Source of the DNA: an uncultured Pontibacter sp. | Lineage (GTDB): Bacteria; Bacteroidota; Bacteroidia; Cytophagales; Hymenobacteraceae | Assembly: GCF_947499215.1 (NCBI RefSeq) | Contig: NZ_CANMNI010000001.1 | Location: 682,001-746,000 of the forward strand | Direction: 5' to 3' | Length of the DNA: 64,000 nucleotides | Notes under the pieces: generated by a model | What the model was told of the DNA's origin: nothing | Databases searched by the model: none | What the model saw: only the letters and a program-made list of their open reading frames with translations | Position numbers and translations under genes: made by a program | Shown: piece after piece, positions 1 through 9,126 of the stretch | Position numbering within the stretch: position 1 is the stretch's first letter | How the letters are laid out: each line of letters starts with the position of its first letter

Positions 1-1
1 G

Positions 2-382
2 TTGATGACTAACTTGGCGGGCATTGTGCTGGCTGGTTCGGTTACCTTCATGCTGATGGGTTTCAGTCCGCTCCATCTCGCTAAGAAAGGTCTGACCGTA
101 TCCTTGCTTGTTGTGATTATCGTCAGCCTCCCTTTAGGCTACGGCTCTTTTACAATGATCCGCGACCACAATATCATACGGTCGCTCAGCAACCACACTG
201 TGGATGACATTACTATTAAACAAGTGTCGGTATTAAGAGGAGGTGACCCTGCAAGGTTGAGCGTAACACTCGTTTCAGAAAATCAGATAGATGATGCGGA
301 CCTCGAGAAAGTAAAGGCTTCGATAGCCTCCGAGATTGGTAGCGAAGTGGAGATGGAGGCGCTTATCGTCATCCGAAAATAG
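2..382 (+). CDS. DUF389 family membrane protein, C-terminal part (5' end outside window)
   Basis: The reading frame is open to the window edge, so only the last ~126 residues are present. Two hydrophobic segments (about residues 5-22 and 30-48) with the pattern TNLAGIVLAG resemble the C-terminal half of the DUF389 (TIGR00341-type) integral membrane family. They are followed by a soluble alpha/beta tail ending VEMEALIVIRK. The function of this family is unknown. The assignment rests on the membrane motif and on family recall, and the true start cannot be seen. Confidence 0.65.
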   Translation: MMTNLAGIVLAGSVTFMLMGFSPLHLAKKGLTVSLLVVIIVSLPLGYGSFTMIRDHNIIRSLSNHTVDDITIKQVSVLRGGDPARLSVTLVSENQIDDADLEKVKASIASEIGSEVEMEALIVIRK

Positions 383-544
383 GCTTCACCCCATTTAATC
401 CTGATTTCACCTGAAAACGGAAAGGCATGCATTGTATATGGCTTTTTTTCTATCTAACTTACCTTTTCTATAGAATCAATCGTTTAATCGCTGCCTGTGC
501 AGGTATGGCTATACCTTGCATTAGGCAAAAGCACATCATAAACT

Positions 545-1243
545 ATGATCAATAAAACTGTAAAAAACGCACAGGAGGCCCTGCAGGGTGTGCAGGACAG
601 TATGACCCTGATGCTCGGTGGCTTCGGTCTGTGCGGCATTCCGGAGAACTCCATTCAAGAGTTGCTGCGCCTCGGCGTGAAGGACCTGACCTGTATTTCG
701 AACAACGCCGGTGTGGATGACTTCGGTATCGGACTGTTACTACAGAAGAGACAGGTGAGAAAAATGATCTCCAGCTATGTGGGCGAGAATGCCGAGTTTG
801 AGCGTCAGCTGCTGTCAGGCGAGTTGGAAGTGGAGTTGATTCCGCAGGGTACGCTGGCTGAGCGTATCCGTGCCGGTGGTGCCGGTATACCTGCCTTCTT
901 CACCCCAGCCGGTTACGGTACCGAAGTGGGCGAAGGCAAAGAGAGTCGTGAGTTCAACGGCAAGAGGTACCTGATGGAAGAATGGTTGAAAGCCGACTTC
1001 TCCTTTGTGAAAGCTTGGAAAGGCGACACGGCCGGCAACCTGATCTTCAAAGGCACAGCGCGCAACTTCAACCCAATGATGGCTGCGGCCGGCAAGATCA
1101 CGGTGGCGGAGGTAGAGGAACTGGTACCTGCCGGAGAGCTGGACCCAAACATGATCCATACGCCGGGTATTTATGTGCAGCGTATTTTCCAAGGCGAAAA
1201 GTACGAGAAGCGTATTGAACAACGCACAGTAAGAACCGCTTAA
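545..1243 (+). CDS. scoA: 3-oxoacid CoA-transferase subunit A
   Basis: This is the 232-residue alpha subunit of a succinyl-CoA:3-ketoacid CoA-transferase, which moves CoA between succinyl-CoA and acetoacetate in ketone-body and short-chain acid use. The family motif [10 protein letters not shown] is at residues 25-34, followed by [12 protein letters not shown]. Length matches the usual ~230 residues. The next gene, 11 bp downstream, encodes subunit B, so the two form an operon and a heteromeric cytoplasmic enzyme. The 160-bp upstream gap is AT-rich and would hold the promoter, but I could not fix one. Confidence 0.93.
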   Translation: MINKTVKNAQEALQGVQDSMTLMLGGFGLCGIPENSIQELLRLGVKDLTCISNNAGVDDFGIGLLLQKRQVRKMISSYVGENAEFERQLLSGELEVELIPQGTLAERIRAGGAGIPAFFTPAGYGTEVGEGKESREFNGKRYLMEEWLKADFSFVKAWKGDTAGNLIFKGTARNFNPMMAAAGKITVAEVEELVPAGELDPNMIHTPGIYVQRIFQGEKYEKRIEQRTVRTA

Positions 1244-1254
1244 ATCACTAAGAA

Positions 1255-1911
1255 ATGGGACTGGATAAAAATCAGATAGCGAAACGAATCGCAAAAGAAG
1301 TTAAGAACGGCATGTATGTGAACTTGGGCATCGGTATACCTACCCTTGTGGCAAACTACATCCCCGAGGGTGTGGAAGTGGTGTTGCAGTCGGAGAACGG
1401 ACTGCTGGGCATGGGTCCCTTCCCTACTGAAGACAAAGTAGACGCTGACCTTATCAACGCCGGTAAGCAAACCATTACGACCCTGCCGGGCTCCTCTATT
1501 TTCAGCTCTGCCGAGAGCTTTGGCATGATCCGCGGCGAGCACGTGGACCTCACCATTTTGGGCGCCATGGAGGTATCGGAGCAAGGCGACATCGCCAACT
1601 GGAAGATACCGGGCAAAATGGTGAAAGGCATGGGCGGCGCTATGGACTTGGTGGCTTCTGCCAAAAACATCATCGTGGCCATGCAGCACACTGCTCGCGA
1701 CGGCTCCTCTAAACTCCTCAAGGAATGTACTCTGCCGATCACAGGCCTTAAGTGCATCAAAAAGATCGTGACCGATCTGGCCGTGCTGGAAGTGACTGAA
1801 GACGGTTTTAAGCTGTTGGAACGCGCGCCGGGTGTGACGGTGGAAGACATTCAGAAGGCCACGGAAGGACGTTTGATCGTGGAAGGCGACATACCAGAGG
1901 TGCAGATTTAA
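1255..1911 (+). CDS. scoB: 3-oxoacid CoA-transferase subunit B
   Basis: This is the 218-residue beta subunit carrying the catalytic glutamate: SENGLLGMGP places it at about residue 47, the residue that forms the glutamyl-CoA thioester in this family. NLGIGIPT (23-30) is the glycine-rich loop. It follows scoA closely and is ended by a clear hairpin terminator at 1933. Length and motif order are normal for ScoB/AtoA-type subunits. The exact substrate acid cannot be told from sequence. Confidence 0.93.
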   Translation: MGLDKNQIAKRIAKEVKNGMYVNLGIGIPTLVANYIPEGVEVVLQSENGLLGMGPFPTEDKVDADLINAGKQTITTLPGSSIFSSAESFGMIRGEHVDLTILGAMEVSEQGDIANWKIPGKMVKGMGGAMDLVASAKNIIVAMQHTARDGSSKLLKECTLPITGLKCIKKIVTDLAVLEVTEDGFKLLERAPGVTVEDIQKATEGRLIVEGDIPEVQI

Positions 1912-1932
1912 TTTAAGCCGGAGCTATACCTG

Positions 1933-1967
1933 AAAAGCGCAGTATCAAAACTGCGCTTTTTCTTTTT
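1933..1967 (+). terminator. Rho-independent terminator of scoAB
   Basis: A 10-bp perfect stem (AAAAGCGCAG / CTGCGCTTTT) with an 8-nt loop is followed by TCTTTTT, 22 bp after the scoB stop codon. Confidence 0.85.
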
Positions 1968-2069
1968 AAATTTGTAAGGAACGGGCTTTTTTACAGCTCA
2001 CACAAAATATCATATCAAAACTATACTTGCTTCACGTATACCTGTAGCAAGCAACCCCAATAATACAAT

Positions 2070-3620
2070 ATGAGTGAAAAGATAGAAGCAAACTCTGAGC
2101 ACAGGCTGTTATTGCGCCAGCTGGAGCTCAAAGATTACAAAGAAGTAAAGGACATCATGGACTTGGTCTACTCCAACATAGACGGTGCATGGACCCGCAA
2201 GGAATTTTCCAATCTCCTTAAGAAGTTTCCAGAAGGCCAGATCTGTATAGAAGACAAAGGCCAAGTAGTAGCCGTGGCACTTAGCCTTATCGTTGACTAC
2301 GGCGTCTATGGCGACAAGCATACCTACGAGCAAATTATAGACAAAGGGACTTTCAAGTCGCATGACCCGGATGGCGACACGCTCTATGGCATCGACGTGT
2401 TTGTGCACCCGGAGTATCGCAATCTTCGCCTAGGCCGTCGTCTGTACGATGCCCGCAAAGAGATTTGCGAGAACCTGAACCTGCGCGGCATCATCGCTGG
2501 AGGCCGTATACCTGGCTACAAAGACTACGCCGATAAACTCACTCCTGCCAAGTACATCGAGATGGTGCGCAACAAGGAGCTTTCTGACCCGGTGCTGTCT
2601 TTCCAAGTAAGTAATGGTTTCCACGTGCGCAAGATCCTGAAAGGCTATTTGCCTGATGATACCGAATCGCGCGCCTACGCCACCCTGCTCGAGTGGATCA
2701 ACGTGTACTATGAGGAGAAAGAGAAGCTGCTGGGCGGCAAGAAAACGGTGGTGCGAATCGGCATTGTGCAGTGGCAAATGCGCGCAGTGACCTCTTTGGA
2801 TGACATGATGCAGCAAATCGAGTTCTTCGTGGACACGGTGAGTTCTTACAAGTCGGACATGGTCGTGTTCCCCGAGTTCTTTAACGCGCCGCTGATGGCC
2901 CTCACCAACGAGGAATCCCCTTCGGAGGCAATCCGCAGTATGGCTGAGTATACCGATGAAATTCGGGAGCGAATGATTCACATGGCCCTCTCCTACAACA
3001 TCAACATCATCGCGGGCAGCATGCCGGAGTACTACGACAACAAACTCTACAATGTGAGCTACCTCTGTCGTCGCGATGGTACCTACGACAAGCAATACAA
3101 GCTGCACGTAACGCCGGACGAGTCCCACTATTGGGGTATGCGCGGAGGCCACAAGCTCAAGATTTTCGACACGGATATCGGCAAGATCGGCATCCTGATC
3201 TGTTACGATGTGGAGTTCCCGGAGCTGGCCCGTATGCTCTCCGACATGGACATGAAAATCCTCTTCGTACCTTACTGGACGGATACTAAAAACGCCTACC
3301 TGCGCGTGCGCCGCTGTGCGCAGGCCCGTGCTATCGAGAACGAGTGCTACGTTGCGATTACAGGCAGCGTGGGTAACCTTCCGAAAGTAGAGAACATGGA
3401 CATCCAGTACTCACAGTCGGCGGTGTTCTCCCCTTCAGATTTCGCCTTCCCGCACGATGCCGTGGTAGCCGAGGCCACTCCGAACACGGAGATGACGCTC
3501 ATCGCTGACTTAGACCTTGACCTGCTCAAGGACCTAAACACAGCTGGTAGTGTGCGTAACCTGAAGGATCGCAGAAAGGACCTGTACAACCTGAGCTGGG
3601 TGATGCGGCAGGAGGAGTAA
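2070..3620 (+). CDS. GNAT acetyltransferase / carbon-nitrogen hydrolase fusion
   Basis: This 516-residue protein has two enzymes in one chain. Residues ~10-225 form a GNAT N-acetyltransferase-like domain (HPEYRNLRLGRRLYDA matches the acetyl-CoA binding loop). Residues ~228-510 form a nitrilase/amidohydrolase domain with the Glu-Lys-Cys triad visible as VFPEFF (Glu ~268), KQYKLH (Lys ~342) and LICYDVEFPE (Cys ~377). This fusion is known in many bacteria, but its substrate is not established. It would act in the cytoplasm, perhaps acylating an amine and hydrolysing an amide of the same metabolite (inference). It appears monocistronic and ends at a strong bidirectional terminator. Confidence 0.9.
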   Translation: MSEKIEANSEHRLLLRQLELKDYKEVKDIMDLVYSNIDGAWTRKEFSNLLKKFPEGQICIEDKGQVVAVALSLIVDYGVYGDKHTYEQIIDKGTFKSHDPDGDTLYGIDVFVHPEYRNLRLGRRLYDARKEICENLNLRGIIAGGRIPGYKDYADKLTPAKYIEMVRNKELSDPVLSFQVSNGFHVRKILKGYLPDDTESRAYATLLEWINVYYEEKEKLLGGKKTVVRIGIVQWQMRAVTSLDDMMQQIEFFVDTVSSYKSDMVVFPEFFNAPLMALTNEESPSEAIRSMAEYTDEIRERMIHMALSYNINIIAGSMPEYYDNKLYNVSYLCRRDGTYDKQYKLHVTPDESHYWGMRGGHKLKIFDTDIGKIGILICYDVEFPELARMLSDMDMKILFVPYWTDTKNAYLRVRRCAQARAIENECYVAITGSVGNLPKVENMDIQYSQSAVFSPSDFAFPHDAVVAEATPNTEMTLIADLDLDLLKDLNTAGSVRNLKDRRKDLYNLSWVMRQEE

Positions 3621-3627
3621 GTTAAGG

Positions 3628-3691
3628 TATATCATAAATCAAAAACCCCACTGCTTACGTGAAAGCAGTGGGGTTTTTGATTTATGATATA
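3628..3691. terminator. Bidirectional terminator with a 29-bp perfect stem
   Basis: Arms 3628-3656 and 3663-3691 are exact reverse complements (29 of 29) with a 6-nt loop ACGTGA. The core is AAAAACCCCACTGCTT, so U-tracts arise on both strands. It lies between the convergent GNAT-nitrilase gene and the Wzz-like gene, 4 bp from the latter's stop codon. Confidence 0.92.
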
Positions 3692-3695
3692 AAAG

Positions 3696-4592
3696 TTACG
3701 GCTGTGTTCTGCGCCTGCGTGGGTCTAGATTGAGCGCCACTGTTATACCTACAATCAGCCCAATCAGGCCTCCAATACCCATATACTTTTTCAGACTGGG
3801 TCCAGTTGGCCTGAGTCTAGGAACAAATCCACTCACGACCTGCACACTGCTCATTCGCTCCCGATCTGCTTCTAGTCTCACGAGTTCCTTATACATTGAA
3901 ATACTCTCTTTGTAAAGATTGGTCGGATCTATGGGCTGGCCATAGACAAAACCATTAACTGGTCCTCTCGGCTCGCTCACGCTGGTTTTCATACTGTCGA
4001 TAGAGGCTACTTCTCGCTTTAGCTTCGAAATCATGTTTTCAACCTCCTGTTGCTTGATCTTCTTTTGGTTTGCAAAGAATTTGTTATTACCTAAGTAACG
4101 GACCAAAGCAACTTCCATCGTATCAAACAGCTGTCTGTCATACAGCGCGAGTTCTATGCGGAACGGAAACGTAGTCATAACACTATCTTGCTGTATCCGA
4201 TCAAGTTCTATATCATGGAAGTTCATTTCCATAATCTGCCTAGCGGCTGCGGGGCTTATGTTTAATCTCCTTGCAATAGCTTCTGAGTTTCTCTCTACAA
4301 TCATGTCTGAGAGCTTGTTAAACTCATCTTCTATGAACTCATTCCTAATGTTGGCAAGCATTAGCGTCATGGAAGAGGTATAGAAAGGTTTCGTTGTGTG
4401 GTATAGTCCATAGCCGGCTCCTAAACCTAGGGCTAAAAACAAGAATACTAACAGCATATTATCTCGAGCTACTTTTACTACATAGCCTACCTTTCTAAAC
4501 AATTTGCTGAAACCGTTTCCTATTTTATTGATCACTAATCGCAGATCAATTTCATCGTCATATTGGTTTCCTTGCTCTTTTAACCTTTGCAT
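3696..4592 (-). CDS. Wzz-like polysaccharide chain-length determinant
   Basis: This 298-residue inner-membrane protein has the Wzz/polysaccharide co-polymerase layout: a short cytoplasmic N-terminus, TM1 at ~46-64, a large periplasmic alpha-helical region (~65-265, rich in charged coiled-coil-like stretches) and TM2 at ~268-288 with a basic tail DPRRRR. Such proteins set glycan chain length with a Wzy polymerase. It is divergent from the exopolysaccharide genes starting at 4822, so it probably works with them. There is no C-terminal tyrosine-kinase domain. No sequence-specific motif was identified beyond this architecture. Confidence 0.75.
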   Translation of the reverse strand: MQRLKEQGNQYDDEIDLRLVINKIGNGFSKLFRKVGYVVKVARDNMLLVFLFLALGLGAGYGLYHTTKPFYTSSMTLMLANIRNEFIEDEFNKLSDMIVERNSEAIARRLNISPAAARQIMEMNFHDIELDRIQQDSVMTTFPFRIELALYDRQLFDTMEVALVRYLGNNKFFANQKKIKQQEVENMISKLKREVASIDSMKTSVSEPRGPVNGFVYGQPIDPTNLYKESISMYKELVRLEADRERMSSVQVVSGFVPRLRPTGPSLKKYMGIGGLIGLIVGITVALNLDPRRRRTQP

Positions 4593-4689
4593 ACCCTGAT
4601 ATTAACATTTAAAATGTAAATATGTATAAACATATCATATATTAGTTAATTCTGCAATGATCCTAAAAATAGATAACCCCATAATTAAT

Positions 4690-4697
4690 TATATTTG
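4690..4697 (+). promoter_or_regulatory. Possible -7 box of the exopolysaccharide operon
   Basis: TATATTTG matches the Bacteroidetes -7 consensus TAnnTTTG and lies in the divergent gap 125 bp before the first plus-strand exopolysaccharide gene. I see no TTTG at the expected -33 distance, so support is partial. Confidence 0.35.
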
Positions 4698-4821
4698 CGG
4701 GTTACTCTCACAGAAACCTTAGTATCTACGAGAATAGAGTCATATGACTGACTCATAAAAAAACATCATAAATTACTATTGGAATTGTTAGGCTTAACTC
4801 TAAGCTAATTACACACCCTCT

Positions 4822-5745
4822 ATGCACTTGATCAAAAAACTATATAAAAGCTTAGTACCCGAAAACATTAGATGGAAAATCTGGCGGTATCGGAGTAGAA
4901 ACTCTGAGTTGGGATTATTACGCAAAGAGGTGCTCCAGTATTACGAATCGCTTCCAGCAAATAAGAAAACAGAAGAAATAAATGAGGTTCTTACGTTTAT
5001 TAAGAAATATGACGTGGTTACCTTCCCCTACCCATTCATATACGATTATGATATTCAGGGTGTAAAGGTGTATCATGATGAGCGGTTGAATCTGCCCTAT
5101 GTACTTCTTCAAGAAAAAAGGCTCTATTACAAAAGGAGCTGGACGACGTCTCAGATTCAAGAAAACTTCAATTTCCTTTCTATTGAGCAGGACCCAAGAT
5201 CACCCCACCGCTACCTGACCGATACTTTCCAAGTCAATGATGGTGACGTGGTGGCGGACATTGGCGCAGCGGAAGGCAATTTTGGACTAAGTGTGATCGA
5301 GAAAGTAGCTAACCTTTACATATTTGAGACGGATGCTGAATGGATAGAGGCCCTAGAAGCCACCTTCGCACCTTGGAAAGATAAAGTCCAGATTATTAAT
5401 AAGTATGTATCTGACAGCTCAGGTGACGCAACTATAAAGTTAGATGACTTCATGGCGGGTAATAAACCTGCTAATTTCCTGAAGATAGATACAGAAGGAG
5501 CTGAGGCGCAGGTGTTGAGTGGGGCAAGCGGCATGTTGGAGAAGACCACGCATCTAAAAGTCGCCATTTGTACCTATCATAAACAAAATGACCAAATTGA
5601 GCTGTCTGAACGCTTAAGCAGCGATAGTTTTGCAATTTCTTATTCCAATGGCTATATGTTTTTCCTAGAAGACAAACAGTCTCCCCCTTATTTAAGAAGA
5701 GGTCTTATCAGAGCTACAAAGCAGCCTTTGGGATCACTAAACTAG
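4822..5745 (+). CDS. FkbM-family methyltransferase
   Basis: This 307-residue protein has a class I SAM-binding core: DIGAAEGNFG (146-155) is motif I, IFETDAEW holds the acidic residue expected to bind the SAM ribose, and FLKIDTEGAEAQVL (~219-232) is the signature of the FkbM/Methyltransf_21 family. These enzymes often O-methylate sugars in glycan or antibiotic pathways. As the first plus-strand gene of the exopolysaccharide locus it may methylate a glycan residue (inference). The ATG start is 9 codons before a predicted amphipathic helix. The next gene begins 9 bp downstream. Confidence 0.8.
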   Translation: MHLIKKLYKSLVPENIRWKIWRYRSRNSELGLLRKEVLQYYESLPANKKTEEINEVLTFIKKYDVVTFPYPFIYDYDIQGVKVYHDERLNLPYVLLQEKRLYYKRSWTTSQIQENFNFLSIEQDPRSPHRYLTDTFQVNDGDVVADIGAAEGNFGLSVIEKVANLYIFETDAEWIEALEATFAPWKDKVQIINKYVSDSSGDATIKLDDFMAGNKPANFLKIDTEGAEAQVLSGASGMLEKTTHLKVAICTYHKQNDQIELSERLSSDSFAISYSNGYMFFLEDKQSPPYLRRGLIRATKQPLGSLN

Positions 5746-5754
5746 CTTGAGAAA

Positions 5755-6744
5755 ATGTTGATTAGCGTTATCATCCCGAATTACAACCACGCAGCCTTTT
5801 TACCGCAACGGCTAGAGTCTGTGATGAACCAGACCTTTGATGACTTCGAGGTGATCATTCTCGATGACTGCTCGACCGACCACAGCCGTGAAATCTTGGA
5901 CACCTATAAAAGCCACTCCAAGATTTCCCATGTAGTGTACAACGAGAAAAACAGCGGATCCACTTTTAAACAATGGAATAAAGGTGTGCAGCTTGCCCAA
6001 GGGGAATGGATTTGGATAGCCGAAAGCGATGATAAAGCAGAGCTGAATTTTCTTGAAGTACTGGCCAAAGAAATCCGAGCAAACGACCGCGTTGGCATAG
6101 CCTATACCCAGTCACTGAAAATGAACAGCAAAGACGAAGTGACTGGTAGTTGGTTAGAATGGACAGAAGACCTTAACCCCAACCTGTTCAAAACTGATTT
6201 TGTGATGAAGGGCATTGACTATACTGAGCAATTCCTCATTCATAAAAACACCATACCTAATGCCAGTGCGCTGCTATTCAAAAAAGAGATTTTTGTTGAA
6301 GTTGGAGGAGCAGACGAAACCATCCGGAATTGCAGTGATTGGGAACTGTGGCTAAAGTTTTTACTTGTAAGTGATGTGCTTTACGTTTCGCAGCCCCTCA
6401 ACTACTTCCGGTACCATGAGCAAAGCGTGATTGCCAAAGCACTAAAGAGCAGACCAAAAGATGTATATGCCGAGCGGTTTGACAAATCAATGCGTCTCAA
6501 ATTTCAAGATTTCCTGTTAAAGCATTTTAACAGTATCCCATTCAAAAAAATTGCGCGCCTGAACAAAGGCTATATCATGCAGGAAAGTATTTATGAAGCG
6601 CTCTTTGACCTTGTAAACCGAAAGTTTACTTCGGCAGGCGTTAAATTAAAAAGAGTGCTTCGCCAAAACAGTTTTTTGTTAGTAACTTTCATGGGAATCA
6701 AAATTGTTGCGAAGGAATCTCTTGCGAGAGGGTTTAAAAAATGA
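5755..6744 (+). CDS. Family 2 glycosyltransferase
   Basis: This is a 329-residue GT-A fold enzyme. The N-terminal SVIIPNYNHAAFL and LDDCSTDHS (nucleotide-sugar binding) and ESDDKAE (~93, DxD-like metal site) define GT2. C-terminally ~90 residues are basic and helical, consistent with membrane association at the cytoplasmic face. It is co-directional and 9 bp after the methyltransferase. Donor and acceptor cannot be inferred. Confidence 0.88.
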   Translation: MLISVIIPNYNHAAFLPQRLESVMNQTFDDFEVIILDDCSTDHSREILDTYKSHSKISHVVYNEKNSGSTFKQWNKGVQLAQGEWIWIAESDDKAELNFLEVLAKEIRANDRVGIAYTQSLKMNSKDEVTGSWLEWTEDLNPNLFKTDFVMKGIDYTEQFLIHKNTIPNASALLFKKEIFVEVGGADETIRNCSDWELWLKFLLVSDVLYVSQPLNYFRYHEQSVIAKALKSRPKDVYAERFDKSMRLKFQDFLLKHFNSIPFKKIARLNKGYIMQESIYEALFDLVNRKFTSAGVKLKRVLRQNSFLLVTFMGIKIVAKESLARGFKK

Positions 6745-6837
6745 AATGGATAAGCAAAACTCACGTTTAAAACAACAGCTACCTTAAACTCTATTGTGGA
6801 TGACGTGTCAAACCATTTACTAGTTATTAAAAACTAA

Positions 6838-8169
6838 TTGAAGCCTTCTATTTTTTCCAGACTAAGCAATAAGCTCGCTGATGAAAATAAGCCCCTACTT
6901 GCAAACTTCTTTTCATTAGGACTTATTCAAGTAATCAATTTCTTATTGTCTATCATCACTTTCCCCTATATCGTGAGAGTGGTCGGGATTGAGTATTTTG
7001 GTCTCATAACTGTTGCGCAGGCAGTGATGCTATACCTGAATGTGTTTACAGATTATGGGTTTAACTTAACCGCCACTAAAGACATATCAGTCAACAGAGA
7101 CAATAAGACTTACTTATCCACTGTTTTTTCTGAAGTTATTGTCACTAAAGCAGTGTTGTTCCTAGTTTCTGGCATTGTACTTCTGCTAGCCTTCTCCTTT
7201 GTACCCCAAATACAGGTATACAGTACCCTAATCATGCTCAGTCTGCCTATCGTATTGGGGCAGTTGCTTCAACCCCTATGGTTTTTTCAGGGAATGGAGC
7301 AGATGAAATACATCACCTATATCAACATAACTACCAGAGCACTGTATGCCATTTGCATTTTCGCTTTCATAAACGAAGCCGATGACTATCTGTACATCAA
7401 CTTTATTAATGGCATCACAGCTATTATCGGTGGAGTATTGAGCTTTGTGATCGTATTTAGAACATTCGGTTTGAAATTTAAACTTCCCCGATTTACGCAG
7501 CTGACAAGGCAGTTAAAAGACGGATGGAGTATTTTCATTTCAACTATCACGGTTACAATTGCCAACAATACCAATATTCTAATTCTCAGTCTGTTTGCCA
7601 CTCCCTTAGTATTGGGTTACTACAGCATCGCAGAGAAAGTATTTCTGATCACCAGAACATTTGCAGTAATTTTACACCAAGTTGTATATCCCAGAATCTG
7701 CCTACTCGCCCAACAGCCCTTCAAAATTCTCGCGGTTTTCCTGAATAAGATTCTGAAGTTAATTCTGCTCACTTTTCTGCCATTAGGCATTGGAGTGTTT
7801 GTTTTTGCAGACTACATTGTGTTCTTAATTGCCGGAGAGTACCATAGCGTCGCCTCTACGGTACTTAGAATTGTATGTTTTGCACCGCTGATGGCTGCCC
7901 TGAATATACCTGTGGCACAGACAATGTTAGCGTTTCGCCTAAACAGAACCTTTGCGACGATAGTTAGCATCGGAGCCGCAGCAAACATTGGACTCAATCT
8001 AGTGCTAGCCTCACAATTTAAAGCAATAGGTACTGCTTGGAGCATTCTTCTCACAGAAATGCTTATAACCATATTGCTGTATGTTGTATTTTATAAACAA
8101 TACCCTCAGTACTCTTTCTTTTCACTTTCTCGTTCTGGCAGTCAAGAACAGGTAAAGCAAAAACACTAA
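6838..8169 (+). CDS. Oligosaccharide flippase (Wzx-like)
   Basis: This 443-residue, highly hydrophobic protein with about 12 predicted membrane segments opens with NFFSLGLIQVINFLLSIITF, typical of the N-terminus of Wzx/MVF flippases that move undecaprenyl-linked repeat units across the inner membrane. The start is taken as TTG, because no ATG occurs in frame before the first membrane segment. It follows a ~90-bp gap. A second, unrelated-looking flippase lies at 47548, suggesting two separate glycans or a two-locus pathway. Confidence 0.85.
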   Translation: MKPSIFSRLSNKLADENKPLLANFFSLGLIQVINFLLSIITFPYIVRVVGIEYFGLITVAQAVMLYLNVFTDYGFNLTATKDISVNRDNKTYLSTVFSEVIVTKAVLFLVSGIVLLLAFSFVPQIQVYSTLIMLSLPIVLGQLLQPLWFFQGMEQMKYITYINITTRALYAICIFAFINEADDYLYINFINGITAIIGGVLSFVIVFRTFGLKFKLPRFTQLTRQLKDGWSIFISTITVTIANNTNILILSLFATPLVLGYYSIAEKVFLITRTFAVILHQVVYPRICLLAQQPFKILAVFLNKILKLILLTFLPLGIGVFVFADYIVFLIAGEYHSVASTVLRIVCFAPLMAALNIPVAQTMLAFRLNRTFATIVSIGAAANIGLNLVLASQFKAIGTAWSILLTEMLITILLYVVFYKQYPQYSFFSLSRSGSQEQVKQKH

Positions 8170-8191
8170 ACCCATTGTAAATTTTGAATCT

Positions 8192-9055
8192 ATGTCGGAG
8201 AGAGTTGCGGGAGTAGTAGTGCTTTATAGGCCTGATGAAGAAGTAGTGGAAAACATAAATACTTACATCACGTCCGTACAGAAACTATACTTGGTAGATA
8301 ACACCGAAACGTCAAATCACACCATCGTGCAAGCGCTTCAGTCAGCATCTGAACGTGTTGAGTATATACACCTACTTGAAAATCGAGGTATAGCTAAAGC
8401 TTTAAACGAAGCTGCAACACGTGCACTGCAGGAGGGATATGACTGGTTGCTAACAATGGACCAAGATAGCCGCGCCAGTCAGGGCATGCTGAGCGATCTG
8501 CTGGCTGTAGGAGACACTTACGCGAGTGAGGAACTCGGTATAATTGCGCCCAGATATATACAACAAACAGACGAGACCGTTATACCTCGTCACGGTATAG
8601 AGGAGGTGGACGTGGTCATCACTTCTGGCAACTTACTTAACCTTAAGGCATATGCTGAAGTTGGCCCTTTCAGGGAGGACTTTTTTATAGATTATGTTGA
8701 TCATGAATACTGTCTCCGGCTTAAGCTCGCAGGGTACAAAATCATCGTAAACAACAAAGTCCTACTCAGCCACAAACTTGGCAACTCCCAGAACCACAGA
8801 TTAATAGGCAGACCAGTTGTCTCTTCTCATCACAACTCTCTGCGACGCTATTACATCACCCGCAACCGCCTTGCTGTGCTTAAAGAGTTCGGCCCACATT
8901 TTCCTGATTATTACAAAGAGCAGCACTGGCTCAACGTAAAGGAACTTATTAAAGTACTGCTCTATGAAGATGACAAACTCAGCAAAATCAAGAGCGTTTT
9001 CAGAGGTTATTGGGACTTCAAAAAAGGTAACTTTGGTAAGTACAGGCATGACTAG
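8192..9055 (+). CDS. Family 2 glycosyltransferase, rhamnosyltransferase-like
   Basis: This 287-residue GT2 enzyme carries the features of RfbF-type rhamnosyltransferases: VVVLYRPDEEVVENI at the N-terminus, YLVDNTE, and LLTMDQDSRA (~88-97) carrying the DxD-like motif. FREDFFIDYVDHEYCLRLK is the acceptor-side segment. It starts 22 bp after the flippase. Rhamnose as donor is only a family-based guess, and no dTDP-rhamnose genes are in this window. Confidence 0.82.
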   Translation: MSERVAGVVVLYRPDEEVVENINTYITSVQKLYLVDNTETSNHTIVQALQSASERVEYIHLLENRGIAKALNEAATRALQEGYDWLLTMDQDSRASQGMLSDLLAVGDTYASEELGIIAPRYIQQTDETVIPRHGIEEVDVVITSGNLLNLKAYAEVGPFREDFFIDYVDHEYCLRLKLAGYKIIVNNKVLLSHKLGNSQNHRLIGRPVVSSHHNSLRRYYITRNRLAVLKEFGPHFPDYYKEQHWLNVKELIKVLLYEDDKLSKIKSVFRGYWDFKKGNFGKYRHD

Positions 9056-9126
9056 TCTTCTGGCATTCTGTTAATAATTCATTACTTTAAGGCGACTAAG
9101 ACATACTTATTCAAGCGGAAAGCAGC

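Noticed and set aside
2430..3152. Long minus-strand open frame (240 codons) opposite the GNAT-nitrilase fusion
   Set aside because: The fusion protein on the plus strand has complete catalytic motifs; the opposite frame is His- and Val-rich low-quality sequence.
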